A stretch of 64,000 nucleotides of DNA from DAOVXM01 sp963746255 (GTDB lineage: Bacteria > Chloroflexota > Anaerolineae > Anaerolineales > UBA4823). Location: assembly GCA_963746255.1 (NCBI GenBank), contig CAVVAJ010000005.1, positions 186,001-250,000 of the forward strand. Reading direction: 5' to 3'. Of the stretch, positions 1 to 8,146 are shown in pieces. Numbering within the stretch: position 1 is the first letter of the stretch; each line of letters starts with the position of its first letter. The notes beneath the pieces were generated by a model that saw nothing but the letters and a program-made list of their open reading frames with translations, was not told the origin of the DNA and did no database searches. Position numbers and translations under genes: made by a program.

Positions 1-49
1 CCCCGAACCGCCACTTGTATCGTTAACAGAATTGTAAATCTCTTTTAGG

Positions 50-493
50 CTATCGAATCGCGGCTGGAAATATTGGTAAGTGGATAATGAATGCTGTTCC
101 CTCACCAACTGTGCTTTGGATCTCAATGTAGCCCCGATGGGCCTCGACTATCCGCTTACAGATTGAGAGACCTAATCCGCTCCCCTGGGCGCGGTTTTGG
201 GTCTTGGGTATGCGGTAGAAACGCTCGTAAACATGTAAAAATTGATTTTCCGGTATTCCGGGTCCGTTATCTGCAACACGGATCACTGCTTCATCGAGGG
301 AGACATTTGCTGAAAGTCTAATTTGTCCCCCTTCTTGTGTATATTTCGTTGCGTTGCTTAGTAAATTAATAACCACTTGTAATAGTTTGTTGTAATCGCC
401 TGTTATGGGTTCATCTTGTTTTATGGGTTCTAGCACGAGAGTTTGCTGTTTCTCTTCGATATTCCCATGCATGACCTGAACAGCTTCAGGCAA
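50..493 (-). CDS. Histidine kinase, C-terminal ATPase part (3' half of a frameshifted gene)
   Basis: This is the HATPase_c domain of a sensor histidine kinase, which binds ATP and phosphorylates the histidine of the dimerisation domain. The N box ('LLSNATKYT'), G1 box ('DNGPGIP'), F box ('ERFYRI') and G2 box ('GSGLGLSI') all occur in order. There is no good start codon: the frame is open further upstream and reads 'RLKSGRTRF...LTEQIYLSELLPEAV', the usual linker after a HisKA domain. It therefore continues the GAF-HisKA reading frame that ends at 516. Removing one base near 551 joins the two into one kinase of about 400 residues running from 1265 to 50. The 49 bases beyond the stop hold no recognisable gene. 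The family call is firm; whether the split is real or a sequence error cannot be told from here. Confidence 0.85.
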   Translation of the reverse strand: MPEAVQVMHGNIEEKQQTLVLEPIKQDEPITGDYNKLLQVVINLLSNATKYTQEGGQIRLSANVSLDEAVIRVADNGPGIPENQFLHVYERFYRIPKTQNRAQGSGLGLSICKRIVEAHRGYIEIQSTVGEGTAFIIHLPIFPAAIR

Positions 494-515
494 TAACTCA
501 CTCAGATAGATTTGC

Positions 516-1265
516 TCAGTAAGAAATCTGGTCCTTCCAGATTTGAGTCTCTGCGAAATCCAAATACGAAGCTGTCATGTCAGTGAGACGGCTGATTTCT
601 TGTTGTAACGTCAGAACCATCTCATCCCGTTGTTCCTGTGGGATTTCTGGTCTCGACAATAAATATGAAGCTGTGTTTAGTGAAGCAAGCGGTGTACCCA
701 GCTCGTGGACAAGTTCGGATATGAGGTCAGATTGTTGAAATAGACGCGTATTCTCAATTGCGATTGCTGCTTGTGCACCTAATGCACAGATGATTTCAAG
801 ATCTTCATTTGAGAATTCGCCTGTTTGTTTATTAATTAGCTCCAGGACACCGATCACTTTTTCCTGTGTAACTAGGGGAATCCCCAATAGAGATTTGGTG
901 CTGATATTCGTAGCTTTCGCAATTTCCCTGAAATGCCTGGGATCTTTACTTACATCGGGTATTATTACCGACTGCTTATGGGTTAGTACCCAACCTGCGA
1001 CACTGGAATCAATCGGGACATTTAATCCACGCATGACAGGTGCTTCTAAGTTTGAAGTCACCTGGAAATACAGCTGCCTTTTGACCTGGTCATATAAAAG
1101 GATGGACGCGGCCTCTGCTCCGCAAAGATTCGCTGCAGCATTGACGATTTTCTTAAGGAGCGTATCCAACTCGAGCGTTGATGCCAGATCCTGTGTAATT
1201 TCGAGCAGCTTTTGATACCGCTCCAATAATGCTGTAAGACTAGTACCCGCCACCCAGCACCTCAT
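516..1265 (-). CDS. GAF-domain sensor histidine kinase, N-terminal part (5' half of a frameshifted gene)
   Basis: Residues about 20-170 form a GAF sensor domain, and residues about 180-240 form a HisKA dimerisation domain with phospho-acceptor H187 in 'HELGTPLAS'. No membrane segment or signal peptide is visible, so it should be a cytoplasmic sensor kinase. The frame runs into a stop just after the HisKA helices ('YLDFA', then out-of-frame residues), and the ATPase domain follows in another frame at 493-50. The start overlaps the end of the sirtuin gene by 26 bases, so it belongs to the operon that begins with the response-regulator protein at 3163; a GTG at 1253 is an alternative start. The phosphotransfer partner may be that receiver domain, which is an inference from neighbourhood only. 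Confidence 0.85.
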   Translation of the reverse strand: MRCWVAGTSLTALLERYQKLLEITQDLASTLELDTLLKKIVNAAANLCGAEAASILLYDQVKRQLYFQVTSNLEAPVMRGLNVPIDSSVAGWVLTHKQSVIIPDVSKDPRHFREIAKATNISTKSLLGIPLVTQEKVIGVLELINKQTGEFSNEDLEIICALGAQAAIAIENTRLFQQSDLISELVHELGTPLASLNTASYLLSRPEIPQEQRDEMVLTLQQEISRLTDMTASYLDFAETQIWKDQISY

Positions 1266-2004
1266 TCACTACTGCAGGTATAGAAACGGCTACATTCTCT
1301 CGAAGAATGATATCAGCACGGATATCCATGTAGGTCTCTTGTTGATTTAATATTATTAATTGGGCGCCGTTATCGATCGCGCGCATTGGTAATCCTGCAA
1401 CTGGCATGACTTCTAATGAGGAGCCTATCACGATAAGCAAATCACATCTACGGCTTGCTTCTACTGCTTGTAACCACGTCTGTGCAGGTAACTGTTCACC
1501 AAATAGAATTGCATCTGGTTTCAAAATTCTCTGACATGATCTGCAGCGCGGGAGCTCTTCATCTTGAATAAAAGTATCTGTGAATTCGGATGAGCAATAT
1601 TGTCTAAAACAGGAGGTGCAAGTTAGTGTCCGAAATGAACCGTGGACCTCAAGGACATTATTTGAACCTGCTTTTTGATGCAGGCTGTCAACATTTTGCG
1701 TGATGATCTTCTGTAAATACCCATCCGCGGTCAATTGTGCGAGTCCGTAATGGGCAGAATTGGGGGATGCATTAATGATCAGCTTTGCCAGCGGTCTCAA
1801 CCAGGAATATACTTTTTCTGGATTGTATCGAAACGCATTGAGTGAAGCGACTTCGTATGGGTCGTAAGTTTCCCAAAGTCCGCTATTTTCAGATCGAAAA
1901 TCGGGGATGCCGGATGGAGTCGATACACCAGCGCCGGAGAGTGCGATTGTATACTCGCAGTTTCGTATTAAATGGCCGATCTCTTTTATTGTTTTTACAC
2001 TCAT
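1240..2004 (-). CDS. Sir2-family NAD-dependent protein deacylase (sirtuin)
   Basis: This enzyme removes acyl groups from protein lysines using NAD+, releasing nicotinamide and O-acyl-ADP-ribose. The Rossmann NAD site appears as 'GAGVSTPSGIPDFRS' (residues about 24-38). The 'TQNVDSLH' motif lies at about 102-109, and catalytic H121 is in 'LEVHGS'. Four zinc-knuckle cysteines fit as C129, C132, C154 and C157. Length (254 residues) is normal for a bacterial sirtuin. The ATG at 2004 is preferred over the TTG just before it. It sits 16 bases after the response-regulator/ATPase gene, and its 3' end overlaps the histidine kinase, so the three are very probably co-transcribed. I do not know a standard operon of this composition. 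Substrate class (acetyl or longer acyl) cannot be assigned. Confidence 0.93.
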   Translation of the reverse strand: MSVKTIKEIGHLIRNCEYTIALSGAGVSTPSGIPDFRSENSGLWETYDPYEVASLNAFRYNPEKVYSWLRPLAKLIINASPNSAHYGLAQLTADGYLQKIITQNVDSLHQKAGSNNVLEVHGSFRTLTCTSCFRQYCSSEFTDTFIQDEELPRCRSCQRILKPDAILFGEQLPAQTWLQAVEASRRCDLLIVIGSSLEVMPVAGLPMRAIDNGAQLIILNQQETYMDIRADIILRENVAVSIPAVVNEVLGGGY

Positions 2005-2020
2005 CAAAGAAGTGAGGGTG

Positions 2021-3163
2021 TTATAGAAGTTTAGCGGCTAATTTGTGATATTGTTGCGTGGTTAAGCTATCACTATGTTGGATGATTACTGGTACACCAT
2101 CGGCAGAGGCTTGGTAAGCTAATTCGGGAATGGGGGTAAAAATCACCGCTAAGCTTCTATCAAGCTTCTCTTGGACTTGACTCCAAGACAGTTGTACTCC
2201 TGACTGCACACGATTTACTAATGCCACATAAATTCTATCCAAATCTATACCAAATTGTGGAAAATCATCTAGCAGGAGTTTTGCTTGGGTTAATGTATTA
2301 GGTACAGGTTCGACTACCAGCACGATTTTGTCACAGAGAGGCAGGATTTTCCGGCTTGTCCGCGAAAGTGGGGATCCTATATCGATGACGAGATAATTTG
2401 TTGCTGCTGAGAGATGGGCGGTAATTTGCTCGTAATGTTCTGCATATTCGATGAAACGGCTATCCCGTGGGTGATGGGAAGCAAGCAGGATATGTACGCC
2501 ACTTGGGTGATGCTCCAATTTCTCTGTTAGCATTTCGGTATTCACTTCATTTGGATTCTTTTCGAAAATATAATTTAGCCCATCAGTTTTTCGGTATCCT
2601 AAGTCAAGCCCGATCTGCCCATGCCCCGGTCGGAAATCTGCAAGGATTACATCTTTACGGTATTCTTTGTGTAACATTACCGACAGGTTTATTGCCAGGG
2701 TTGTGACACCAAGTCCCCCCTTATTAGCGATCACTCCGATCACTTGGCCACGATCGGCAGGTAATGTTGATGAGATGGCTGTATCCGGGATTTTCGACCG
2801 ATTCAATATTGCTTTCATGTGGGCAAACAATTCGCGAGGCTGCGTGGGTTTTGTGAGGTAATCATCAGCACCAGCTTCGAATCCCTTTACTCGATCTTCA
2901 ACTTCCGCCTTAGCAGTAAACATAATGATCGGGACGTTCGCTGTAGAAACGGCTGACCGGATTCGTCTTGCGACTTCAAAACCATCAATATCTGGCATCA
3001 TTATGTCCAGAAGTATTAAATCAGGCGGTTCCTCCCCAATCATGTTTAATGCTTGGGTGCCGCTGCTCGCGGCTTCGACATCATACCCCTGCCGCTGTAG
3101 CATTAAAGTTACTAAGCGTAATGTATCAGGATCATCATCGACTAAAAGGACTCTGTCAGCCAT
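2021..3163 (-). CDS. Response regulator receiver domain fused to a CpaE/TadZ-like MinD-type ATPase
   Basis: Residues 4-117 are a CheY-like receiver domain with acidic pocket D9/D10, phospho-acceptor D53 in 'LLDIMMPD' and conserved K105 in 'LTKP'. Residues about 140-380 are a ParA/MinD-type ATPase. Its deviant Walker A reads 'KGGLGVTT' (148-155): the signature lysine K148 is kept, but the P-loop lysine is replaced by V153, as in the atypical Walker A of TadZ/CpaE proteins. Proteins with this receiver-ATPase layout localise Tad/Flp pilus machinery to the cell pole, but no pilus gene is visible here. It heads an operon with a sirtuin and a GAF histidine kinase. A 'GAGGTG' ribosome site precedes the ATG. 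The role here is unknown; localisation or signalling scaffold is an inference. Confidence 0.88.
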   Translation of the reverse strand: MADRVLLVDDDPDTLRLVTLMLQRQGYDVEAASSGTQALNMIGEEPPDLILLDIMMPDIDGFEVARRIRSAVSTANVPIIMFTAKAEVEDRVKGFEAGADDYLTKPTQPRELFAHMKAILNRSKIPDTAISSTLPADRGQVIGVIANKGGLGVTTLAINLSVMLHKEYRKDVILADFRPGHGQIGLDLGYRKTDGLNYIFEKNPNEVNTEMLTEKLEHHPSGVHILLASHHPRDSRFIEYAEHYEQITAHLSAATNYLVIDIGSPLSRTSRKILPLCDKIVLVVEPVPNTLTQAKLLLDDFPQFGIDLDRIYVALVNRVQSGVQLSWSQVQEKLDRSLAVIFTPIPELAYQASADGVPVIIQHSDSLTTQQYHKLAAKLL

Positions 3164-3219
3164 ATATACACCTCATACGTGGTATTTTGCATATTACTCG
3201 TCATTATTTTGAGCATGTT

Positions 3220-3256
3220 GGTTGGCATATGATCTAATAGGCTATAATTTTCACAG
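3220..3256 (+). promoter_or_regulatory. Promoter of tilS, predicted leaderless transcript
   Basis: A perfect -10 box TATAAT lies at 3243-3248, only 8 bases before the ATG at 3257. A weak -35 (TTGGTT, 3218-3223) sits 19 bases upstream. No Shine-Dalgarno fits in the remaining space, so transcription would start at or within a base or two of the start codon. The -10 is clear; the -35 is not. Confidence 0.55.
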
Positions 3257-4180
3257 ATGGACAAGCGTATAAGAGCTATTTTACATCAAGAATGGCAACT
3301 TGAACCTAAACAACCTCTCCTGATCGGAGTATCTGGCGGACCGGATAGTTTGTGTTTACTTGATCTTTTTGTAGAAAATAAGTTTGAAATCACAATCGCC
3401 CATTTGAATCATGGTTTGAGAAAAGATGCCGATATCGATGCAGAATATGTTAAGAAAATCGCTAAAAAATATCATTTACCAATTATCTACAGTGAAGCAG
3501 ATGTCAAGAATTACGCTTCAGTGAAAGCCTTATCAATTGAAGCGGCTGCCCGGGTCCTTCGGTATCGTTTCTTGTTCGATAATGCTGAGAAAATCGGTGC
3601 CCAAGCTGTCCTCGTTGGACACACTGCGGATGATCAAGTAGAAACGATCATGCTGCATATCCTGCGAGGTACAGGTCTGCAGGGACTGCAGGGGATGCCG
3701 GTTGTCTCAAATCCAAATCAATGGTCAGAAACGATACCCCTTGTGAGACCATTGTTAAGGGTATGGAGAAGTGAAGTTCTAGCCTACTTGGCTGAGCGTG
3801 AATTACAACCAGTGATTGATTCTTCAAATAATGATCGGCGGTTTATCCGCAATCGAATCCGTCATGAACTTTTTCCATTCTTGGAAAGTTATAATCCCGC
3901 ATTCAAGCAAAGTTTATTCCGGATGGCGAATATTCTGGCAGGTGATTATCAATTAATTACATCAATTGTTGAAGCAACCTGGCGTGATTGTGTTCTTGAA
4001 ACAGATGATGATTATGTGGTTTTCCAAAAAGAGAAATTCTTATCTGAGCCTCAAGCATTGCAGCGTTATTTACTCCGCAAGGGAGTCTCAACCGTCCGCC
4101 AACATTGTGACGATCTAGATTTCAGGACTATTAATGATGCAGTAGAGTTTATCAGAAATCCTGTCCACTCTAGGAGTTGA
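3257..4180 (+). CDS. tilS: tRNA(Ile)-lysidine synthase, N-terminal part ending at an in-frame TGA
   Basis: TilS uses ATP to attach lysine to C34 of the AUA-reading tRNA-Ile, an essential step for decoding AUA. The PP-loop ATPase motif 'SGGPDS' is at residues 26-31. The ATPase domain continues through 'AHLNHGLR' and 'VGHTADDQVETIML', followed by the helical substrate-binding domain to about residue 300. The frame stops at TGA 4178-4180. The same frame then stays open, with the expected C-terminal domain, to 4687. The shortened product (307 residues) would resemble natural TilS proteins that lack the C-terminal domain (Aquifex type), so it could still work. The start is the ATG right after the -10 box; no ribosome site is seen. 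Either a nonsense change or a sequence error explains the break. Confidence 0.9.
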   Translation: MDKRIRAILHQEWQLEPKQPLLIGVSGGPDSLCLLDLFVENKFEITIAHLNHGLRKDADIDAEYVKKIAKKYHLPIIYSEADVKNYASVKALSIEAAARVLRYRFLFDNAEKIGAQAVLVGHTADDQVETIMLHILRGTGLQGLQGMPVVSNPNQWSETIPLVRPLLRVWRSEVLAYLAERELQPVIDSSNNDRRFIRNRIRHELFPFLESYNPAFKQSLFRMANILAGDYQLITSIVEATWRDCVLETDDDYVVFQKEKFLSEPQALQRYLLRKGVSTVRQHCDDLDFRTINDAVEFIRNPVHSRS

Positions 4181-4270
4181 ATTCTATTAAATGATGTTAG
4201 CATAAACTTAAGGAATAATCATATCTTACTTGCGTCAGATCTATCTGAGGCGGACATAAGGAACTGGCCA

Positions 4271-4687
4271 ATGATCGATTCTGATGTTGCTGTCGAACTT
4301 GCTGTACCCCATTTTCACAATTTTTCTGGAGGTTGGCAGCTCCACACTGACCTGGGAAGAGCAAACTCGATTTTGTTAGCAGAGATTAAACAGAATTCAG
4401 ATACTTTTTCCGCCTGGTTCGATGCAGCTAAACTCCAATTTCCACTATGGCTCCGCACACGTAAAGCAGGCGATCGCATGGCTCCGTTAGGTATGCAGCA
4501 TGGGACGATAAAAATTTCTGACTTGATGATTAACCACAAAATCCCGCAAAGTGTCCGGAACAAGATTCCATTGCTTGTTTCAGGTAAAGATATTATTTGG
4601 GTGCCTGGTATCCAAATTGCTCAACCTGTGCGGATTACTGAGAAAACGGAAACAATTGTTCTGATGCGGTTTTCAAAGGCAGATTGA
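4271..4687 (+). CDS. tilS: tRNA(Ile)-lysidine synthase, C-terminal domain (remainder after the in-frame TGA)
   Basis: This stretch carries the TilS C-terminal domain with its signature 'LRTRKAGDRMAPLG', the 'KISDLMINHKIPQSVR' segment and 'PLLVSGKDIIWVPGIQIA'. It lies in exactly the same frame as the ATPase part (distance between starts 1014 bases) and the frame is open from 4181. The ATG at 4271 is therefore only an internal methionine and not a real start; no ribosome site precedes it. The domain helps bind the acceptor stem of tRNA-Ile. It is unlikely to be made on its own. If the TGA is an error, or is read through, the full protein would be 476 residues. Confidence 0.85.
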   Translation: MIDSDVAVELAVPHFHNFSGGWQLHTDLGRANSILLAEIKQNSDTFSAWFDAAKLQFPLWLRTRKAGDRMAPLGMQHGTIKISDLMINHKIPQSVRNKIPLLVSGKDIIWVPGIQIAQPVRITEKTETIVLMRFSKAD

Positions 4688-4771
4688 TCATCGACGAAGG
4701 TGATGTAAGAATCAATCGAGATCAGTTTTTGGGTCGTCTTTCAAGCTTGAGCGATAAATAGAAGGTAGTTA

Positions 4772-5314
4772 ATGAAGATCAAATTCTATGCAACTCTTAG
4801 AGATATCGTTGGGCAAAAGGAAGTTGAATTAGATATTGAATCTGGGATGACAGTCCGGGAAATGATTGACCATATAATTAATAAATATCCCAGGTTAGGA
4901 AGAGAGCTTCTCGATAACGGTGGAAACCTTTATCAGCACGTCCACGTGTTCGTCAATGGTCGTGATGCTCCATATTTAGAGGATTCTCTTTCAACGCGAA
5001 TCCAGGAAAATGACAAGATCGATATTTTTCCTGCGGTTGGGGGCGGCGAAAGTGATACTGTTAACTTTATACAAGAAATATGTGGTATACCACTCTGGTT
5101 GTTACGAAAGTACCTTGTTGATATTGGTGCTGAGGAAAAAGGGGAAAATATCGTTATTGGTAAAGGTTGGCAAGCCAGTCTATCACCGATGGAAGATTTC
5201 CAAGTTGGATCTCTAGTTGTTGGACAGGTCCGACTAGAGTTGCAGGCTGATCCAGAAGTCTGGAAGGAACTTAAACCTGTCCTCGAAAAAAAATTATTAC
5301 GTGCAGGGGGTTGA
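4772..5314 (+). CDS. MoaD/ThiS-like sulfur carrier with extra C-terminal domain
   Basis: Residues 1-92 form a beta-grasp ubiquitin-like domain of the MoaD type ('MKIKFYATLRDIVG' at the start, 'DKIDIFPAVGGG' at 83-92). MoaD supplies sulfur for the pterin that holds molybdenum or tungsten. Instead of ending at the Gly-Gly, the protein continues for about 88 residues with a second domain resembling the extension of MoaD-related proteins (DUF1952 type, from memory), and the very last residues are again Gly-Gly ('LLRAGG'). It lies tail to tail with the aldehyde:ferredoxin oxidoreductase gene, an association known for tungsten AOR clusters, so a role in tungstopterin supply is likely. It follows tilS by 84 bases on the same strand. 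Confidence 0.85.
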   Translation: MKIKFYATLRDIVGQKEVELDIESGMTVREMIDHIINKYPRLGRELLDNGGNLYQHVHVFVNGRDAPYLEDSLSTRIQENDKIDIFPAVGGGESDTVNFIQEICGIPLWLLRKYLVDIGAEEKGENIVIGKGWQASLSPMEDFQVGSLVVGQVRLELQADPEVWKELKPVLEKKLLRAGG

Positions 5315-5347
5315 AGCAAGGCCGGACTTATTTCAATCACGATAAAA

Positions 5348-5381
5348 AGCGGGGCTCGAATGCATCGAGCCCCGCTCCGCA
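5348..5381. terminator. Bidirectional terminator between the MoaD-like gene and AOR
   Basis: A perfect 12-bp stem (5348-5359 with 5365-5376, starting AGCGGGGCTCGA) has a 5-base loop and sits between two convergent genes. An A-run precedes the stem at 5344-5348, giving a U-run for minus-strand transcripts. The plus-strand side lacks a clear T-tract. Confidence 0.8.
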
Positions 5382-5403
5382 TTGAAAAACATAGTTATTT
5401 GGT

Positions 5404-7221
5404 TTAGAGAATATCCAACTCCTTCAATTTTTCCTCAGGGGCAACTCCGTTCTCCCATCCACGTACAGCATAGTATTCTGCCAGCATCAGGTCGATTTCA
5501 CAGACATGACCTTCTGACCCAGGCATAGTTGACGGTTCTTTGGTAAACCGCTCAGGTAAGTAATCACTACCTTCACCAAATCCAGCGAGGTTATTATAGT
5601 AGCGCTCCAGATTGTAGATCCGCTCACCGGTCTTCAGGACATCATCGGAAGTGAATGGGATTCCCACAACCGCCGAGTACTGCTGAGCATATTCCTCGGT
5701 TCCTTCCGCGAATGCACTGAACTTACATAGGTCCAGGCTGTCTGAAAAGGCATGTATATCCTGCAAGATCTTGGTGAGTTCACCCTTGCCCTTCCATTCG
5801 AGGGGATCCGTGGGTAATGGGATCAATGTCAGCTCACTGGCTGGCGTATAAGCACGCAGATGGCATGCACCACGATTACTGGTTGCATAGGCAATGCCCA
5901 TGCCCTTCATACCGCGCGGATCATAGGCAGGGATTGTTTGCCCTTTCACATCCATACTGATTTCTGGGTGTCCAAACTCTTTGGCGGCAAGTGCAGCGCC
6001 CTGAGCCAAGATATCTCCGATGCCATCTCGCGTGGCGATGCTGGTAGCAGTGGCGACCATTCCTTCATAATCACCCCATTTCAGCCCGTCAGCCCCATTT
6101 GTGTAACCCTTTTCAGACGCCTCCATGTACACCGAAAGGACATTGCCCAATTCAATCGTATCTAGGCCATAGTCGTTGGCCATATCGATCAATTTGGCGA
6201 CACTGCCAATGTCCGCGTTGTCACAGTTCGCTCCGAGAGCCCAGGCTGACTCGTACTCGACGCTTTCCATCTGTAAACCCGCATATGGCCCTTCGGTAAT
6301 TTTTACTTCCTTCTTGCAGGCTACCGGGCATGCGTGACAGGTTGGATCGTTTACTAATATATTCTCTTTGACATACTCACCGCTTATCAGTTCGGCATTC
6401 TCTCCAAAAGACGTCAACTGACTGTTGCGTGCTGGAAGAGCCCCCATATTGCTGGTGATATTCATGAGGACATTCGTCCCGTAAACAGAAAGGCCACCTT
6501 TGCGTGGGCTAGTGATATTCTTTTCATCCATAATGGTAGCCAGCGCTTGCTCGTGGGCGGGTTTCCATGCCTCTAGGTTTTTTGCCTTCGGCATGGCTTT
6601 TTCGGCTTTTATAACGATGGCTTTTAAGTTCTTACTACCGCCAACACATCCTGTCCCACCGCGACCGCTAGCTCGATCATCTTCATTAACCCAACAGGCA
6701 AAATTAGCAAGATTCTCACCAGCTTGGCCGATTGAGATCACCGAGAGATCTTTTTGGCCATATTTGTCCTGGAAATATTTAACAGTATCGTGGACTCCTT
6801 TTCCCCAAATCTCGGTTGCATCCAAGATTTCAACTGTATCCCCTTGTACGAAAGCGTAGACTGGTTTCTCAGCTTTGCCTTTAAATATCAACCCGTCAAA
6901 ACCTGACCAGCGTAAGCGAGCCGCAGACCAACCGCCATGATGGCTGTCTGTGACTGTTCCGGTTAACGGGGATTTCGAGACAACAGCCAGCCGGCCACTC
7001 ATGTTGGCAGGAGTACCCGTTAGTGGTCCATTCATGAAACAAAGGATATTATCTGGGGATAATGCGTCTACTTCTGGTCCATTTTCCAGGACGTACTTCA
7101 CACCAATACCACGCCCGCCGATATATTTGAGCATCCATTCTTCTGGATGAGGTTTGTATTCAACCTTCTGATTGCTCAGATCGATTTGAGCAACTCTGTG
7201 TGCGTAACCTCCAAGTGCCAT
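5404..7221 (-). CDS. aor: Aldehyde:ferredoxin oxidoreductase, tungsten-containing
   Basis: AOR oxidises aldehydes to carboxylic acids, passing electrons to ferredoxin, with a tungsten bis-pterin centre and one [4Fe-4S] cluster in the cytoplasm. All four cluster cysteines are present: C295, C298 and C302 in 'CHACPVAC', plus C499 in 'DSLDLCKF'. The spacing is nearly identical to the archaeal enzyme. The N-terminal 'YIGGRGIGVKY', 'GPLTGTPANMSGR' and 'GRGGTG' segments are family hallmarks, and the 605-residue length is normal. A strong ribosome site (AAAGGAGA) precedes the ATG. It is convergent with the MoaD-like gene. It supports an anaerobic lifestyle with aldehyde or carboxylate metabolism linked to amino-acid or sugar fermentation. 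Which AOR subfamily and substrate applies is not decided by the sequence. Confidence 0.96.
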   Translation of the reverse strand: MALGGYAHRVAQIDLSNQKVEYKPHPEEWMLKYIGGRGIGVKYVLENGPEVDALSPDNILCFMNGPLTGTPANMSGRLAVVSKSPLTGTVTDSHHGGWSAARLRWSGFDGLIFKGKAEKPVYAFVQGDTVEILDATEIWGKGVHDTVKYFQDKYGQKDLSVISIGQAGENLANFACWVNEDDRASGRGGTGCVGGSKNLKAIVIKAEKAMPKAKNLEAWKPAHEQALATIMDEKNITSPRKGGLSVYGTNVLMNITSNMGALPARNSQLTSFGENAELISGEYVKENILVNDPTCHACPVACKKEVKITEGPYAGLQMESVEYESAWALGANCDNADIGSVAKLIDMANDYGLDTIELGNVLSVYMEASEKGYTNGADGLKWGDYEGMVATATSIATRDGIGDILAQGAALAAKEFGHPEISMDVKGQTIPAYDPRGMKGMGIAYATSNRGACHLRAYTPASELTLIPLPTDPLEWKGKGELTKILQDIHAFSDSLDLCKFSAFAEGTEEYAQQYSAVVGIPFTSDDVLKTGERIYNLERYYNNLAGFGEGSDYLPERFTKEPSTMPGSEGHVCEIDLMLAEYYAVRGWENGVAPEEKLKELDIL

Positions 7222-8146
7222 TTGAGAATCTCCTTTCGTTACTTGTTAACGCTATTCGTTTTGGATCGTATAAATTTATGAATATTGAGAAGTATTTGCT
7301 AGCCACCTCCTTGTGACACATTACCCAAAAAAATCTAAATGCTATTGAACGCGTGCGTAAATGAAAGTTATCAGGGGATGATTTCTTCTATAGATTTTCA
7401 ACCTGTGGCGAAAGAATTGGAATAGCGATACAAGAGATCTGGTATATATGTTAGTAGACCTCGAAACATTTATTGACGAACTTCGATAATATATATTAGC
7501 ACTTCCTACGGTTCACATCAATATTAAGGAAAAACTTAATCCTCTATTTGGATAAATATGGTGGTACTCATACTTTCCCTCGAATAGTATTCGCCCCCCC
7601 CTGAGCCTTGGCGGATTAATTTTATCTTGGGAATTTATTCAAAATGGAATACTCCGTAGCTTGCTAAGTGGGTTCCAAGTTTTAGCAACATCTGTACCCG
7701 AAGGGGCAAAATTCCGTAAACCGCCGTCCGCTTGCGGCTGGGATAGGAATTTTGAAGATTTGGCCAGTTTATTCAATTTTTAATTTGCTTAGTGATTGCC
7801 TGGATAGTTCGTAGTGTGTAGTTAGAGTTGAGAAATATATAGGTCTGGCCTCATTGATTCTTGGTATGTTGGTTATTGCTTTTATATTAATTATATGGTG
7901 ACGACAGGACTACAAATACCGCGAATTGAAGACCATCTATTGGCTCGAAACATTTCTACACAGGCCATTTAGACAGATTTATCTTGTAGTGCACCCCGAA
8001 TCTTGGACAAACAGGATAGTGAAGTATCATTGTTCAGGAGCGAGGTTCACATTGAATGACGATATAGTTATTCTACGCTATCCCTAGAAATCTTCCATAT
8101 ACGGCGAATATGTGGCAGAACGTCAAAGTGAAATGTTGGCTTTTTA
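7222..8146. other. 925-bp gap without a recognisable gene
   Basis: No open frame of meaningful length is visible on either strand. The part nearest AOR (7222-7330) must carry its promoter; a short inverted repeat CGTTA/TAACG lies at 7237-7251, close to the AOR ribosome site, but no convincing -10/-35 pair was found. A C8 run occurs at 7594-7601. A sequence resembling an IS3-family terminal repeat lies at 7985-8009. Together with the inactive recombinase next door, this suggests an old insertion scar, which is an inference. Confidence 0.5.
7985..8009 (+). repeat. Possible solo IS3-family terminal inverted repeat
   Basis: The 25 bases beginning TGTAGTGCACCCC and ending TTGGACA resemble, from memory, the terminal repeats of IS3-family elements (TGTACTG-CCCC-TTGGACA pattern). 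No transposase frame follows, and no matching reverse copy was found elsewhere in the window. It would be a remnant at best. Confidence 0.25.

Noticed and set aside
7594..7601. C8 homopolymer
   Set aside because: Lies in non-coding DNA with no promoter spacing it could alter; kept only as a note in the gap entry.
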